A DNA stretch of 64,000 nt from Pirellulales bacterium (GCA_022844125.1 JALHMI010000013.1:62001-126000), one strand, 5' to 3'; counted from the first letter of the stretch, positions 45,330 through 55,243 are shown. A program made the numbers and translations. Notes: a model not told the origin generated them from the letters alone.

Positions 45330-47945
45330 ATGAAAACCGACGAACTACGCGAAAAGTACCTCGCCTTCTTCGAGTCCAAGGGCTGCGTCCGCCGGCCGAG
45401 CGACGTGCTCGTGCCCCGCTGGGATCCCTCGGTGCTGTTCACCCCGGCCGGCATGAACCAGTTCAAGGATCACTTCCTGGGCAAGATCAAGCTCGATTAC
45501 ACCCGGGCCACGACCTGCCAGAAGTGCCTGCGGACGGGCGACATCGACAACGTGGGCCGCACAGCCTATCACCATACGTTCTTCGAGATGCTGGGCAACT
45601 TCAGCTTCGGCGACTACTTCAAGCGCGAGGCGATCAATTGGGCCTGGGAATTCCTGACCAGCAAGAAGTGGCTGGGGCTGGACGCCAACAAGCTGTTTGT
45701 CTCCGTCTACCTGGACGACGACGAAGCGGCCGACATCTGGGCGAAGGACATCAAGCTCATGCCCGACCGGATCAAGCGGCTGGGCGAGGACGACAACTTC
45801 TGGCCGGCGGGCGCGCCGAGCCAGGGTCCTGACGGCGTCTGCGGTCCGTGCAGCGAAATCTTCTACATGCCCGACCCCAAGAGCGAAGTGGAAATCTGGA
45901 ACCTGGTGTTCACGCAGTTCAATCGCGTGGGCAGTCCGCCCGATAATCTGCGGCCGCTGCCCAGCAAGAACATTGATACGGGCATGGGCCTGGAGCGGAC
46001 TGCGGCCGTGCTGCAGGGCGCTTCGACGAACTTTCATATCGACATCCTGCGGCCGATTGTCGAAGCCGCGGCTGACGTCTGCAAGACGAAGTACGATCCG
46101 GCCAGCGAGGAAGGCCGGCGATTGCGCCGCATTGCCGATCACGTGCGGGCCTGCACGTTCGCTGTGCACGAGAACGTTTACCCAGGGCCGAACAAAGAGA
46201 AGTACGTCGTCAAGCGGCTGCTTCGCCGGGCCGTGCTCGACGGCCGGCAGATGGGCGTCGCCGAGCCGTTCCTGTACAAGCTGGTCGGCAAAGTCGCCGA
46301 GATGATGAAGAAGCCGTATCCTGAGCTTTCGGAGACCATCACGCGCGTCTCGCAGGTCATCGAGCAGGAAGAGAGCAACTTCTTCGGCACGATCGACGCG
46401 GGGCTCGACCGCATCGAACGACTGTTCAAAGCAATGAAGGCCGACGGGCGCGAGATGGTCACAGGCGGCGAAGCGGCCGAGATGTACACCACGCATGGTT
46501 TTCCGCCGGAACTGTTCGAGACGCTGGCCGCGGAGCACAACCTGGGCTTCGACTGGGCCGGCTTCAAGAAGGAGATGGAACAGCACGGCATCGAGTCGGG
46601 CGCCGGCAATCGCGTGGAACTGTTCAAGTCGAGCCCGATCGACGCGCTGAAGAAGACGCTGCCGGGCACGGAGTTCCTCGGCTACGAATCCACGACCGCC
46701 GAAGGGCAGGTGGTGGGTGTCATCGCCCAGGACGAACTCGTCGAGCAGCTCGACGAAGTGGGTCACGAGAAACCGATCGTCCTGGTCCTGGACCGCACGC
46801 CGTTCTATGGCGAGTCGGGCGGTCAGGTAGGCGACACCGGCGAGATCAGCGGCGCGGGCTTCAAGTTCCAGGTGACGGACACGCAAAAGGAAGGCGCCTT
46901 CACGCTGCACTTGGGGCACCTGAAGAGCGGCAAGATTACGCAGGGCGACAAAATCACGGCCACGGTTGAGGCGTCGCGGCGGCTGGGAATTCGTCGGGCT
47001 CATTCGGCCACGCACTTGTTGCATCATGCCTTGCAGAAGCACCTGGGCAAGCATGCCCAGCAGCAGGGCTCGAAGGTGGATCGCGACTGGCTGCGGTTCG
47101 ATTTCACGAATCCCGGCGCGATCGCTCCGGACAAGCTCGAATCGATCGAGAAGGAAGTGAATCAGCTCGCGTCGAGCGCGGCCAAGATCGGCTGGCGCAC
47201 GATGCCGATCGCCCAGGCCCGCGAGACAGGCGCGATGATGCTGTTCGGCGAGAAGTATCCAGACGTGGTGCGGGTCGTGTCGATTGGCGACTTCAGCAAG
47301 GAACTCTGCGGCGGCACGCACCTGGAAAACAGCGGTCAGGTGGGTCTGTTCAAGATCGTGGGGGAAGAAAGCGTCTCGGCCGGCACACGGCGGATCACGG
47401 CGCTGACGGGCGAGGCCGCGCTCGAGCACGTTCGCAAGCAGGAAACCGTGGTGCACGAGCTGGCGGCCCTGCTTAAGGTTCCGGTGAGCGAAATCCCCAA
47501 TCGAGTGGCTGCCCTGGCGAAGGAAGTCCGCGAACTGAAGAAGCAACTCACGGCGGCTCCGAAGGCCGGCGGCGTGACCGCCGATGCTCTGCTCGCCGCG
47601 GCAGTGGAGCAGGGGGGCGTCAGGGTCATCGTGGCCGATGCGGGTGACGGCGATGCCAACCAGATGCGACAGCTCATTGATCAACTGCGCAAAACCGCCA
47701 GCCCTGTCGCGGTGCTGCTGGGCTCGGGGGGAGAAGGCAAAGTGACGCTGGTGGCCGGCATCAGCCGCGACCTGGAAGCCCGCGGGCTGCACGCGGGGAA
47801 CTGGATCAAGAGCGCGGCTGAGCTTGTCGGCGGTCGCGGCGGCGGAAAGCCCGACATGGCGCAGGCCGGCGGCAAGGACGTGGCGAAGCTTGGCGAAGCG
47901 CTGGCGGCGGCGAAGGCCGAGGCGCTCAAGCTGTTAGGGAAATAA
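45330..47945 (+). CDS. alaS: Alanyl-tRNA synthetase
   Basis: 871 residues, normal for the family. The ATG at 45330 starts MKTDELREKYLAFFESKGC, aligned with known AlaRS starts; the frame from 45258 is not supported. Class II motifs: PRWDPSVLFTPAGMNQFKDHFLG, motif 2 RTAYHHTFFEMLGNFSFGDYF, motif 3 GMGLERTAAVLQG. The editing domain shows HSATHLLHHAL and CGGTHLENSG (zinc ligands H, H, C, H), and a DHHA1 domain ends the protein. It charges tRNA-Ala and clears mischarged Ser/Gly. A bidirectional hairpin terminator separates it from tpx. Confidence 0.98.
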   Translation: MKTDELREKYLAFFESKGCVRRPSDVLVPRWDPSVLFTPAGMNQFKDHFLGKIKLDYTRATTCQKCLRTGDIDNVGRTAYHHTFFEMLGNFSFGDYFKREAINWAWEFLTSKKWLGLDANKLFVSVYLDDDEAADIWAKDIKLMPDRIKRLGEDDNFWPAGAPSQGPDGVCGPCSEIFYMPDPKSEVEIWNLVFTQFNRVGSPPDNLRPLPSKNIDTGMGLERTAAVLQGASTNFHIDILRPIVEAAADVCKTKYDPASEEGRRLRRIADHVRACTFAVHENVYPGPNKEKYVVKRLLRRAVLDGRQMGVAEPFLYKLVGKVAEMMKKPYPELSETITRVSQVIEQEESNFFGTIDAGLDRIERLFKAMKADGREMVTGGEAAEMYTTHGFPPELFETLAAEHNLGFDWAGFKKEMEQHGIESGAGNRVELFKSSPIDALKKTLPGTEFLGYESTTAEGQVVGVIAQDELVEQLDEVGHEKPIVLVLDRTPFYGESGGQVGDTGEISGAGFKFQVTDTQKEGAFTLHLGHLKSGKITQGDKITATVEASRRLGIRRAHSATHLLHHALQKHLGKHAQQQGSKVDRDWLRFDFTNPGAIAPDKLESIEKEVNQLASSAAKIGWRTMPIAQARETGAMMLFGEKYPDVVRVVSIGDFSKELCGGTHLENSGQVGLFKIVGEESVSAGTRRITALTGEAALEHVRKQETVVHELAALLKVPVSEIPNRVAALAKEVRELKKQLTAAPKAGGVTADALLAAAVEQGGVRVIVADAGDGDANQMRQLIDQLRKTASPVAVLLGSGGEGKVTLVAGISRDLEARGLHAGNWIKSAAELVGGRGGGKPDMAQAGGKDVAKLGEALAAAKAEALKLLGK

Positions 47946-47972
47946 GCCCCTGGCGCTTAGAAATCAAAAGCG

Positions 47973-48008
47973 AGAGGGTCGGACGCCGCTCTGGTCGTCC
48001 GACCCTCT
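47973..48008. terminator. Bidirectional terminator between alaS and tpx
   Basis: A perfect 13-bp stem (47973-47985 with 47996-48008) with a ten-base loop. T-rich bases lie downstream on both strands (GTGCTTTT after it on +, CGCTTTT on -), so it can end both convergent transcripts. Confidence 0.85.
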
Positions 48009-48036
48009 GTGCTTTTCGTAGCAATCACAGTTCGCT

Positions 48037-48555
48037 CTACAGCGCGCCCTTCAGCGCTGTCAGCGCGGCCGGGTAGTTCGGCTCTTCGGCGACTTCCTTG
48101 ACCGTCTCGGCGTAGATCACCTTGCCGTCCTTGTCGAGGACAAACACGCCGCGGGCGAGGATCTTCAACTCGTCGATGAGCATCCCCCAGTTGTGGCCGA
48201 AGCTGCGATCCTGGTAGTCGCTCACGGCGCGCATGTTCTTGATGTTCTCGGCGCCGCAGAAGCGGTTCATGGCGAACGGCAGGTCGAGGCTGACCGTGAC
48301 GGCGTTGATCTTGTCGCCCAGCGACGAGAGCTCCTCGTTGAACTTCTTGGTTTGAATCTGGCAAACGGGGGTATCCAGCGAAGGCACCACGCTGATGAAC
48401 GTGGCTTTGCCCTTCCAGTCGGCGGGAGTGACGGTCTTCATGCCGCCTTCGAACGCGTGCAGCGTGCAGGCCGGGGCCGGCTGCCCCACCGTGACGGCCT
48501 CGCCGGCCAGAGTCATCGGGTTGCCTTTGAAGGTGATAGCACCGGGTCGAGACAT
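48037..48555 (-). CDS. tpx: Thiol peroxidase
   Basis: 172 residues. Peroxidatic C65 is in PSLDTPVCQIQTKKF, and resolving C100 is in RFCGAENI; both spacings fit the atypical 2-Cys Tpx family. It reduces hydroperoxides at the expense of thioredoxin. Start MSRPGAITFKGNPM agrees with family starts. A longer overlapping frame (47957-48637) reads out of phase and is a shadow. It is the second oxidative-stress gene of the window besides sodA. Confidence 0.96.
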   Translation of the reverse strand: MSRPGAITFKGNPMTLAGEAVTVGQPAPACTLHAFEGGMKTVTPADWKGKATFISVVPSLDTPVCQIQTKKFNEELSSLGDKINAVTVSLDLPFAMNRFCGAENIKNMRAVSDYQDRSFGHNWGMLIDELKILARGVFVLDKDGKVIYAETVKEVAEEPNYPAALTALKGAL

Positions 48556-48836
48556 ATGAGTACATTCCTTTCAATGAGTGATAGCATTCCAGGGCGATAA
48601 CGCTCGCTAGTATCGCGCTTAACCCGGAGGTCATCAAGGGGCTCGTGGACGGCTTATGACCAGCGCCGCCGCTGGAGGAAGCGATTTGTGAAAAATGCGC
48701 TCAAAATCGTTGCCGGATTTCGTGAGCGCGTTAAGATGCAATCGCGCGGCCAATGGCGGCACCAATAGGCGGTTTCTTCACTCGCTGCGCAAGTCTTCCC
48801 CGCGGAGTCCTCGGCAGGACTCTTGTTCCCTCGTTG

Positions 48837-49235
48837 ATGGAGCGACAGATGGCCCAGGCAAGCCTCGTCTGTAGTGGTTGGGAATTTGACGTTGATCGTG
48901 GACCGGACTGGCTGTTCGTGCGTCCACGGCGGATGGGCGGCGCGCTCGGAAGTGCGAACTTCGCCGAACAGGTCTGGTCGCTGCTCGAGCAGCACTTCAC
49001 GCACCGCCTGGTGCTGGAGCTCGGTGAGCTCGGTCACTTGAACAGCGAGCTTATCGGCCAGTTGGTCTGGCTGTACAAGCGAGTGCATACGCACGACGGG
49101 CTGCTCAGGATCTGCCAGCTCTCGGACCAGAACGACGAAGTGCTGCACGTCAGCCGGCTGGGCGGCTACTTCCCGCGCTACGGATCGCGCGAAGACGCCG
49201 TGATGGGACATGCTTTGCCGCGTCAGCCGCGGTAG
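48837..49235 (+). CDS. STAS-domain protein (anti-sigma factor antagonist type)
   Basis: About 132 residues from the ATG at 48837; the Met four codons later is an alternative. After WLFVRPRR a STAS-like fold runs ~30-120 with RLVLELGELGHLNSELIGQLVWLYKRVHTHDGLLRICQLSDQNDEVLHVSRL. In SpoIIAA-type proteins a Ser at the loop N-terminus of helix 2 is phosphorylated; here the S in HLNSELIG fits. Partner-switching control of a sigma factor or of another target is typical. No anti-sigma kinase is nearby. Confidence 0.82.
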   Translation: MERQMAQASLVCSGWEFDVDRGPDWLFVRPRRMGGALGSANFAEQVWSLLEQHFTHRLVLELGELGHLNSELIGQLVWLYKRVHTHDGLLRICQLSDQNDEVLHVSRLGGYFPRYGSREDAVMGHALPRQPR

Positions 49236-49454
49236 CGCGCCGCAAGAGTTAGGGCGACAGAGGTTTTGCCGGGGGTTCCAAGCTGGGCTCGCTGATTACG
49301 CGAGATGCGTGCCATGCTCACGCGCAGCGCGAGCCTGGCCGGGCAATTCGGCGCGCTCACGGACTCGGATGCCCTCAGCGCGGTGCACGCCGTCGGCGAT
49401 GCCTCCCGGCCTAAACGCCGGCGGCAATCAGAGCCACGGGGAGACCGTCGCCGA

Positions 49455-49685
49455 CTAGATCCAGGTGACTTCCAACTGGTTCTCGATCTCGTGGACTCCA
49501 TCCACGCGCCGCAATGCTTCCTGCGCCATCTGCTTCTGATAGTATGAACTGACGGTCCCGCGCAGCGTCACGCGGCCTTCGCGGGCCTCGAACTGCAGCT
49601 TGCGACGGGTCAGGTGCGGATGTTTCTCGATCGCTGAAGAGATGCGCTTCGAGAGCGGGCATTCGGCCGTGGTGCTCATAGGCAT
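49455..49685 (-). CDS. BON-domain protein
   Basis: 76 residues (Met at 49685; 49679 is an alternative). The BON fold covers residues ~10-75: LSKRISSAIEKHPHLTRRKLQFEAREGRVTLRGTVSSYYQKQMAQEALRRVDGVHEIENQLEV. This has the characteristic V-L-G-V-S and V-N-L pattern of periplasmic or phospholipid-binding BON proteins (OsmY-like). No leader is present, so location is uncertain. Flanking frames reaching 49794 are shadows. Confidence 0.82.
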   Translation of the reverse strand: MPMSTTAECPLSKRISSAIEKHPHLTRRKLQFEAREGRVTLRGTVSSYYQKQMAQEALRRVDGVHEIENQLEVTWI

Positions 49686-49980
49686 GAAGTTCCAGAGTAA
49701 TGAGGGGTCCCAGTGGTCGGCGGCGGAATTCTACCGGCGCGCCGGGCGCGCGGTGCGGGGAATGCGCCTCGGTACACCTTTCATCGGTGAGCATGGGGGA
49801 GGTACGGCAACGTATTTGAATCCAGAGCTTGGGATTTTCGGCAAAACTGTTCCGCTTGTAGCGATTGTGCGGCTAGCAGCTAGCTAGGCCTGGCAGCCGT
49901 GCGAGGAGGGCGCGATAGCAGGCCCCTGCGGCGACTTAAACCGCCGGGCGATCGACAGTTGCGTGCCCTAGGCTACTGGT

Positions 49981-51096
49981 ATGCTCACGGAACTGCGCCG
50001 TCTGCCGAAGCAACATCCTCGCCGCAAGGCGCCGGGGCCGCTTCGCGCGCATGTGAGCGACGAGCTCGCCCCGCTCGAGGCCCGCTGGCCGACTGATAAA
50101 GATTACCCGGCCTCACCCGCTCCGGGTTTCGCCTGGGTATCTGCCGCGCGAACCGCGTTTTCCGAGGCGGCGGACTTGCGAATATTCACCGTCGAGCGTG
50201 ATGGCCAGGCGCTTGCCGGGATCGCGCTGGCTGCCGCGGGACATGGGCTCACCTGGCGCTGGAGGCCTGTGGGGAGCGAGCTGGGAGAGCCGACCGATCT
50301 GGCGGGGAACGATCCGCAAGCGCTCGGTTGTCTGGCCCGCTCGCTGGTTGGCCTGGGACAGCCGATGGTGCTCGAGCGAATGCCGGCGGACTCGCCGGGG
50401 TTGGCCGCCATTCGACGCGCGGCCCGTGGCCGAGCGATCGTCTTGAAGCAGGCGGCCGAATCTGAACTGGGCATCGAACTCGACGAGGATTGGGTGCGCC
50501 CCGAGCGAAATCTATCTGCGGCCGATCGTCGACAGTTGGCGCGGGCCCGGCGCGAGGCGGACAGCCTGGGAAGCTTCAATACCGAGATTCATGCGCCCGA
50601 CCTGTTTGAACTGCCGGGCTTGCTGGATCAGGTGTTTCAGTGCGAGGGACCGCTGCGGGGCATCGACGAGGAAAACCTGGCCCGGCGAATGAGTTCGGTC
50701 GTGTTCTTTCGTCATTACTGCGAAGCGGCCTGCACGGCGGGAATACTTCGGATCGGCATGGTGCGAATCGCGGATCGCGTGGCCGCGGCGGTAATTGCGA
50801 TTGAACAGGGCTCGACCCTGTGGCTGCTACGAACCGCGATTAATCCGCGTCATGAAACGTGCCAGCCCGGTCCGCTGCTACTTCGCGAGATGCTCAGCTA
50901 CTCGGCGGAAGCGGGCATTCGGCGCTGCAAGCTCTGGGGCGAGCAGCACGACTGGTTCGGTGCGTGGCCGATCGCAGAGCGGCCGTGCGTGCGTGTGAGC
51001 ATCTATCCGCTAACAGTTGCCGGGACGATTGCCGCGGTGGTGGATGCAGCGATCGGACTTGCACGGCGTTTACGGCAACTCGTCCGCGGCCGATGA
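49981..51096 (+). CDS. GNAT-fold acyltransferase, BioF2/FemAB-like
   Basis: 371 residues with no leader. The second half carries the double-GNAT pattern seen in BioF2-like (Acetyltransf_6) proteins: LARARREADSLGSFNTEIHAPDLFELPGLL (~185), then AAAVIAIEQGSTLWLLRTAINPRHETCQPGPLLLREML (~285) as the acyl-CoA fold. Such proteins transfer amino acids or acyl groups to cell-wall or exopolysaccharide precursors. Substrate unknown. It abuts the convergent serA stop with no gap and no terminator between. Confidence 0.78.
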   Translation: MLTELRRLPKQHPRRKAPGPLRAHVSDELAPLEARWPTDKDYPASPAPGFAWVSAARTAFSEAADLRIFTVERDGQALAGIALAAAGHGLTWRWRPVGSELGEPTDLAGNDPQALGCLARSLVGLGQPMVLERMPADSPGLAAIRRAARGRAIVLKQAAESELGIELDEDWVRPERNLSAADRRQLARARREADSLGSFNTEIHAPDLFELPGLLDQVFQCEGPLRGIDEENLARRMSSVVFFRHYCEAACTAGILRIGMVRIADRVAAAVIAIEQGSTLWLLRTAINPRHETCQPGPLLLREMLSYSAEAGIRRCKLWGEQHDWFGAWPIAERPCVRVSIYPLTVAGTIAAVVDAAIGLARRLRQLVRGR

Positions 51097-52716
51097 TCAC
51101 CCTGCCAGCCAGGCCGGTCGCTCACCCGCGGCGGGCAGCTTGATGACGGTTGCGCCGGTTATGGCCGGATGGTTGCGCACTTCTTCCAGCGCGTCTGCGC
51201 CGGGCGCCTGATCGAGATTGAGCACGCCGAGGGCTTCGCCCCCCTTGGTTTCGCGGCCGACGGCCATCTGCCCGATGTTGATCTTGTGCTTGCCGAAAAT
51301 CGTGCCCACGGCGCCGATGATGCCGGGCACATCCTTGTGGCTGAAGATCATCAGGACGCCGTCGAGGTAGGCATCGAGGCGGAAGTCGTCGACCTGCACG
51401 AGCCGGAGCATCTCGGTGCCGAAGACCGTGCCGGCGACTTTGTGCGAGCGGCGGTCGGTTTCGACTTCAGCCAACACAACTGAGGTGAACGCGCCGGGTT
51501 CGGCCTTGCGTTGTTCCACTAGTTCGATGCCGCGCTCGCGCAGTAGCACCTCGGCATTGACGATGTTGATCTCTTCTTCCAGGGCGTGCTCGAGCAGACC
51601 GGCGGCGAAACTGGCCGTGATCAACTTGGTGTTCTTGCCAGAGACGTCGCCGCGGAACTCGAGCGTGCAACGTTTGATGGGCGCCGTCTCGAACTGTGCG
51701 AGCAGCAGTCCCAGGCGGTAGGCGACGTCCAGGTAGCCGCGCAGCTCGGCCAATGTCTTGGCATCCAGCGGCGTCATGTTCACCGCATGGCGGATCGCGC
51801 CAGTGGTCAGGTAATCGATCAGCAGGCCCACACCTTCGACGGCCACCTGGGCCTGGGCTTCCTCGGTGCTGGCGCCCAGATGCGGCGTGGCCAGCACGCC
51901 GGGCATGCCAAACAGCGGGCTGTCGGTGCAGGGCTCGGTCTCGAACACGTCGAGGGCCACGCCGCCAATCTTGCCGGCTTTGAGTCCTTCGACAAGTGCG
52001 GCCTCGTTGTAAATGCCGCCGCGAGCGCAGTTGATCAGTCGCACCCCGGGCTTCAGCTTGTCAAGCTGCGCGAGGTCGATCAGGTTGCGAGTCTCGTCGG
52101 TGAGCGGCGTATGCACGGTCAGGTAATCGACGTGCGGAAGCATGTCGGCGACGCTGGCCGGCTCGAAGCCGAGTTCTGCGATACGCTCGCTGGAAAGGAA
52201 CGGATCGAAGCCGAGTACCCGCATTTGCATGGCTTTCGCGCGCGTGCCGACGGCCTGACCGATGCGGCCGAGGCCGACGATGCCGAGCGTTTTGTCCGCA
52301 AGTTGCGCGCCCATGTACTTGTTGCGATCCCACTTGTGCTCGCACAAGCTGTAATAAGCCGGAGCGATGTTTCGCGAGAGCGCCAGCATCATGGCCAGGG
52401 TATGTTCGGCCGTGCTGAGCGTATTGCCGGCCGGAGTATTCATCACCACGATGCCCAGCCGGGTGGCGGCTTTGCTGTCGATGTTGTCGGTGCCGACGCC
52501 GGCCCGAACGATGGCCCGCAAGCGGTGATTGCCGTCGAGCGCATCGGCCGTGATCTTGACGCCGCTGCGGCAAATTGCGCCGTCGGCTTCGGCCAGCGCC
52601 TGGCGCAGGTCGTCGCCTTTCAGTCCGGTGCGGACTTCGACTTCGATGTTCGGGGCGGCGTCCAGCAGGTCGAGACCCTCCTGAGCCAACTTGTCGAGCA
52701 CGATCACTTTCGGCAT
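51097..52716 (-). CDS. serA: D-3-phosphoglycerate dehydrogenase
   Basis: 539 residues from the ATG at 52716, the long ACT-domain type. NAD-fold GIVGLGRIGQAVGTRAKAM, catalytic text RLINCARGGIYNEAAL and LATPHLGASTEEAQ are present (His in PHLG, Arg in NCARGG). The central ASB domain is followed by a C-terminal ACT domain (~465-539: LMIFSHKDVPGIIGAVGTIFGKHKINIGQM). It oxidises 3-phosphoglycerate, the first step of serine synthesis. It follows the aminotransferase by 39 bases, so the two probably form an operon. Confidence 0.96.
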   Translation of the reverse strand: MPKVIVLDKLAQEGLDLLDAAPNIEVEVRTGLKGDDLRQALAEADGAICRSGVKITADALDGNHRLRAIVRAGVGTDNIDSKAATRLGIVVMNTPAGNTLSTAEHTLAMMLALSRNIAPAYYSLCEHKWDRNKYMGAQLADKTLGIVGLGRIGQAVGTRAKAMQMRVLGFDPFLSSERIAELGFEPASVADMLPHVDYLTVHTPLTDETRNLIDLAQLDKLKPGVRLINCARGGIYNEAALVEGLKAGKIGGVALDVFETEPCTDSPLFGMPGVLATPHLGASTEEAQAQVAVEGVGLLIDYLTTGAIRHAVNMTPLDAKTLAELRGYLDVAYRLGLLLAQFETAPIKRCTLEFRGDVSGKNTKLITASFAAGLLEHALEEEINIVNAEVLLRERGIELVEQRKAEPGAFTSVVLAEVETDRRSHKVAGTVFGTEMLRLVQVDDFRLDAYLDGVLMIFSHKDVPGIIGAVGTIFGKHKINIGQMAVGRETKGGEALGVLNLDQAPGADALEEVRNHPAITGATVIKLPAAGERPAWLAG

Positions 52717-52755
52717 GGTCACTCTCTAACAATCAAAAGCGTGTTGTTCAAACGA

Positions 52756-53919
52756 CTACGAAGTTGCAACGTGCAGCGTACGTTCCGACTCGCGCAACGC
52801 GAGGCTGGCAGCGGCGGCCGCGGCCCCAAGCTTCACGGGGTGTCTCAGTTCGTCGAGCACCAGCTCGATCGCGGCCAAGGTGGCGATGATATCCAATTCG
52901 TCGAGCAGGCCAAAGTGGGCGATTCGGAAGATCTTGCCCTTCAGCTCGAGCTGTCCGCTCGCGAGTTTGACTCCGAAGCGTTGCTCCAGCCGGCTGAGTA
53001 GCTGGCCCGCGTCGATGCCTGCGGGTACGCGAACGGCCGTCATGCCGGCCGCGGAGCGATCGGAAAAAACTTCGAGGCCCATTGCAACTACGCCCGCTCG
53101 GGTCATTTCGGCCAGTCGCTCGCAGCGCTGCCAGACGTTCTCAATGCCTTCAGCACGAATCAGCCGCAGCGACTCGGCCAGGCCGGCGATGAGCGTGTGA
53201 GCCGGTGTCCAGGGGGTGTCCGGTCCGGCGAGCTTGGCCCGGTGGAGCTTCAGGTCGAAATAAAAGGCTTGCGGCTGGATGCGGTCCATCTGCCGCCAGG
53301 CGGCCGCGCTGACGCTGAGCACCGCCAATCCGGGCGGAACCATTAAGGCCTTCTGCGAGCCGACAACCAGCACGTCGACGTGCCAGGCATCCGTCAGGCA
53401 ACGCATCGCGCCGGCCCCGCTGATGCCATCGACAACGAAGAGGGCGTCACTTGCGCCAACGACACTGCCGATGGCTTCGATGTCGTGCCCCGTGCCGGTG
53501 CTGCTTTCCATCAGGGTGCCGAATACGGCCACGGCATCGGGATGCGCGCGGAGGGCCTGCTCGACGGCTTTGGTCTGGATCGCTTGCCCCCAAGGGACCG
53601 CGACTGTGTGGACATCGATGCCATAGCGGCGGCAGATGTCGGACCAGCGTCGGGAGAAGACGCCCGACTCGAGGACGAGAGCCTTGCCGCCACGAGGTAC
53701 GAGGTTTGTGACGGCTGCCTCCATGCCGCCTGTTCCGGATGAGGCCAACAGCACGACGTCGTTATCGGTTCGGAGGACGTGCTTGAGGCCTTCGAGAACT
53801 TCGGCCAGCAGGGCCCGGAACTGCGGCGTGCGGTGGTGCGTGACTTGACGACCCATCGCCTGGAGCGCGGCTTCAGGAACCTCGGTGGGTCCAGGCGTCA
53901 TCAAGCGTTTACGAGGCAT
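52756..53919 (-). CDS. Class V aminotransferase (serine-glyoxylate type)
   Basis: 387 residues from the ATG at 53919. It starts KRLMTPGPTEVPEAALQAM, typical of the serine-pyruvate/alanine-glyoxylate group. PLP Lys is in VGSQKALMVPPGL (~195); SSGTGGMEAAVTNL (~60) binds the phosphate. Standing directly before serA, it may supply the phosphoserine transamination step in place of SerC, as related class V enzymes do in some other bacteria and archaea (inference; SerC may exist elsewhere). Alternatively it is a serine-glyoxylate aminotransferase. Confidence 0.85.
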   Translation of the reverse strand: MPRKRLMTPGPTEVPEAALQAMGRQVTHHRTPQFRALLAEVLEGLKHVLRTDNDVVLLASSGTGGMEAAVTNLVPRGGKALVLESGVFSRRWSDICRRYGIDVHTVAVPWGQAIQTKAVEQALRAHPDAVAVFGTLMESSTGTGHDIEAIGSVVGASDALFVVDGISGAGAMRCLTDAWHVDVLVVGSQKALMVPPGLAVLSVSAAAWRQMDRIQPQAFYFDLKLHRAKLAGPDTPWTPAHTLIAGLAESLRLIRAEGIENVWQRCERLAEMTRAGVVAMGLEVFSDRSAAGMTAVRVPAGIDAGQLLSRLEQRFGVKLASGQLELKGKIFRIAHFGLLDELDIIATLAAIELVLDELRHPVKLGAAAAAASLALRESERTLHVATS

Positions 53920-54238
53920 GGCCGCCACACATGGCCGGGTTTGGCAAACTGGGAAACGCGTTATTGTAAGGGGCCCGCGCCCCTTTGACTATTGGCGCTG
54001 GACGCCCCCCGGCCGCCCGAGGTTCAGCGTGCAAAGTGTGCCCCCGGGGCACAAGAGGTCAGTTTCGCACGGGCGCAAGGCGCGGCGTGAAACGTCGAAA
54101 ACCCGGGCGCAAGCGAGGCTTCTTGCCCCGGGCGTTCGATCGGCACGGCAAATGCCGTTTTGGAGACAGCACAGCGGAGGCCGAAGGCGGCCGGGGACGA
54201 GTTCCATCGCGGACAGTGATTATCGGAGGGCGGTATCC
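53920..54238. other. Intergenic region between divergent genes
   Basis: About 320 bases between the aminotransferase and the DHOD-like gene. Frames crossing it have poor composition. It must hold both promoters; none is clear by eye. Confidence 0.4.
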
Positions 54239-55243
54239 ATGAACGTTGATCTGAGCACCAAATACTTGGGATTGCAACTGGCGAATCCCGTCGTCGTTTC
54301 AGCCTGCCCACTCGTGGGCGAACTGGACGTCCTGAAGCGGCTGGCCGATCACGGCGCCGCGGGCGCGGTGCTGCCGTCGGTCTTTGAAGAACAGATCGAA
54401 CACGGGGACGCCTTGGCCGAAGGCGCCGGCTACGCCGTGATGGAAACGGCCGCGTACTTCAACGAGCTCAAGGCGTATAACCGCGGCCCGGCAACGTATC
54501 TGAAGTATCTTGAAGCGGCCAAACAGGCCGTCCCGATTCCGCTGATCGGCAGCATGAACGTGCATCACGGAGGCGAGTGGGTGCAGTTCGCGCGGCGAAT
54601 TGAAGATGCCGGCGCTGACGCTCTGGAGCTGAATGTGTATCTGCTGGTGACGGATTTCAGCACCACCAGCCGCGAAGTAGAAGCAAAGTACGTGGAGCTG
54701 GTCGCCGCCGTGCGCGACGTGATCTCGATTCCACTGGCGGTGAAGATCGGCCCCTATTTCACGGCGCTGCCGAATATGGCTCGGCGGCTGGTCGAAGTGG
54801 GGGCCGATGGCCTCGTGCTGTTCAACCGATTCCTGCAGCCCGACATCGACCTGGACCTGATGCGCATCGTACCGCGACTGTCGCTCAGCAACCCCGACGA
54901 AATGCGCGTGGCACTGCGCTGGATCGGGCTCTTGCATGGACGCGTAGGGGCATCGCTGGCTGCTTCGACGGGTATCCACTTCGCAGACGACGCCATTCGG
55001 ATGCTGATGGCCGGCGCCGACGCGGTTATGGTCGCTTCGACGCTTTATCGTCACGGGGTAGAAACACTGGCCACGCTGATCGGCGGCATCGAAACTTGGC
55101 TCGAAGGGCGCGAATACAGATCGATCGATCAGATTCGTGGAATGTGCAGCCAGTTGCGTTGCCCGGACCGTGAGGCGTTTGCCCGGGCGAACTACGCCAA
55201 GGCGATTTCCAGCTACGCGATGGGCACCGAAGCCGCGACATAG
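54239..55243 (+). CDS. Dihydroorotate dehydrogenase-like FMN protein
   Basis: 334 residues from the ATG at 54239 with GGAGGG at eight bases. The TIM-barrel begins LSTKYLGLQLANPVVVSACPL, as in class 1 DHODs and PreA. PLIGSMNVHHGGEWVQFARRIEDAGADALELNVYLL matches the substrate and FMN region, and AGADAVMVASTLYRHG the late phosphate-binding loop. Residues differ at the catalytic Cys/Ser position (the DHOD FSNTxxP equivalent is not clear), so it may reduce another pyrimidine-like or unknown substrate. No PreT or PyrK partner is adjacent. Confidence 0.85.
   Translation: MNVDLSTKYLGLQLANPVVVSACPLVGELDVLKRLADHGAAGAVLPSVFEEQIEHGDALAEGAGYAVMETAAYFNELKAYNRGPATYLKYLEAAKQAVPIPLIGSMNVHHGGEWVQFARRIEDAGADALELNVYLLVTDFSTTSREVEAKYVELVAAVRDVISIPLAVKIGPYFTALPNMARRLVEVGADGLVLFNRFLQPDIDLDLMRIVPRLSLSNPDEMRVALRWIGLLHGRVGASLAASTGIHFADDAIRMLMAGADAVMVASTLYRHGVETLATLIGGIETWLEGREYRSIDQIRGMCSQLRCPDREAFARANYAKAISSYAMGTEAAT

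Noticed and set aside
45345-47792. 815-residue open frame on the - strand
   Set aside because: It lies wholly antisense to alaS and has shadow composition.
47957-48637. 226-residue - strand frame overlapping tpx
   Set aside because: Out of phase with tpx, with shadow composition; tpx has all family motifs.
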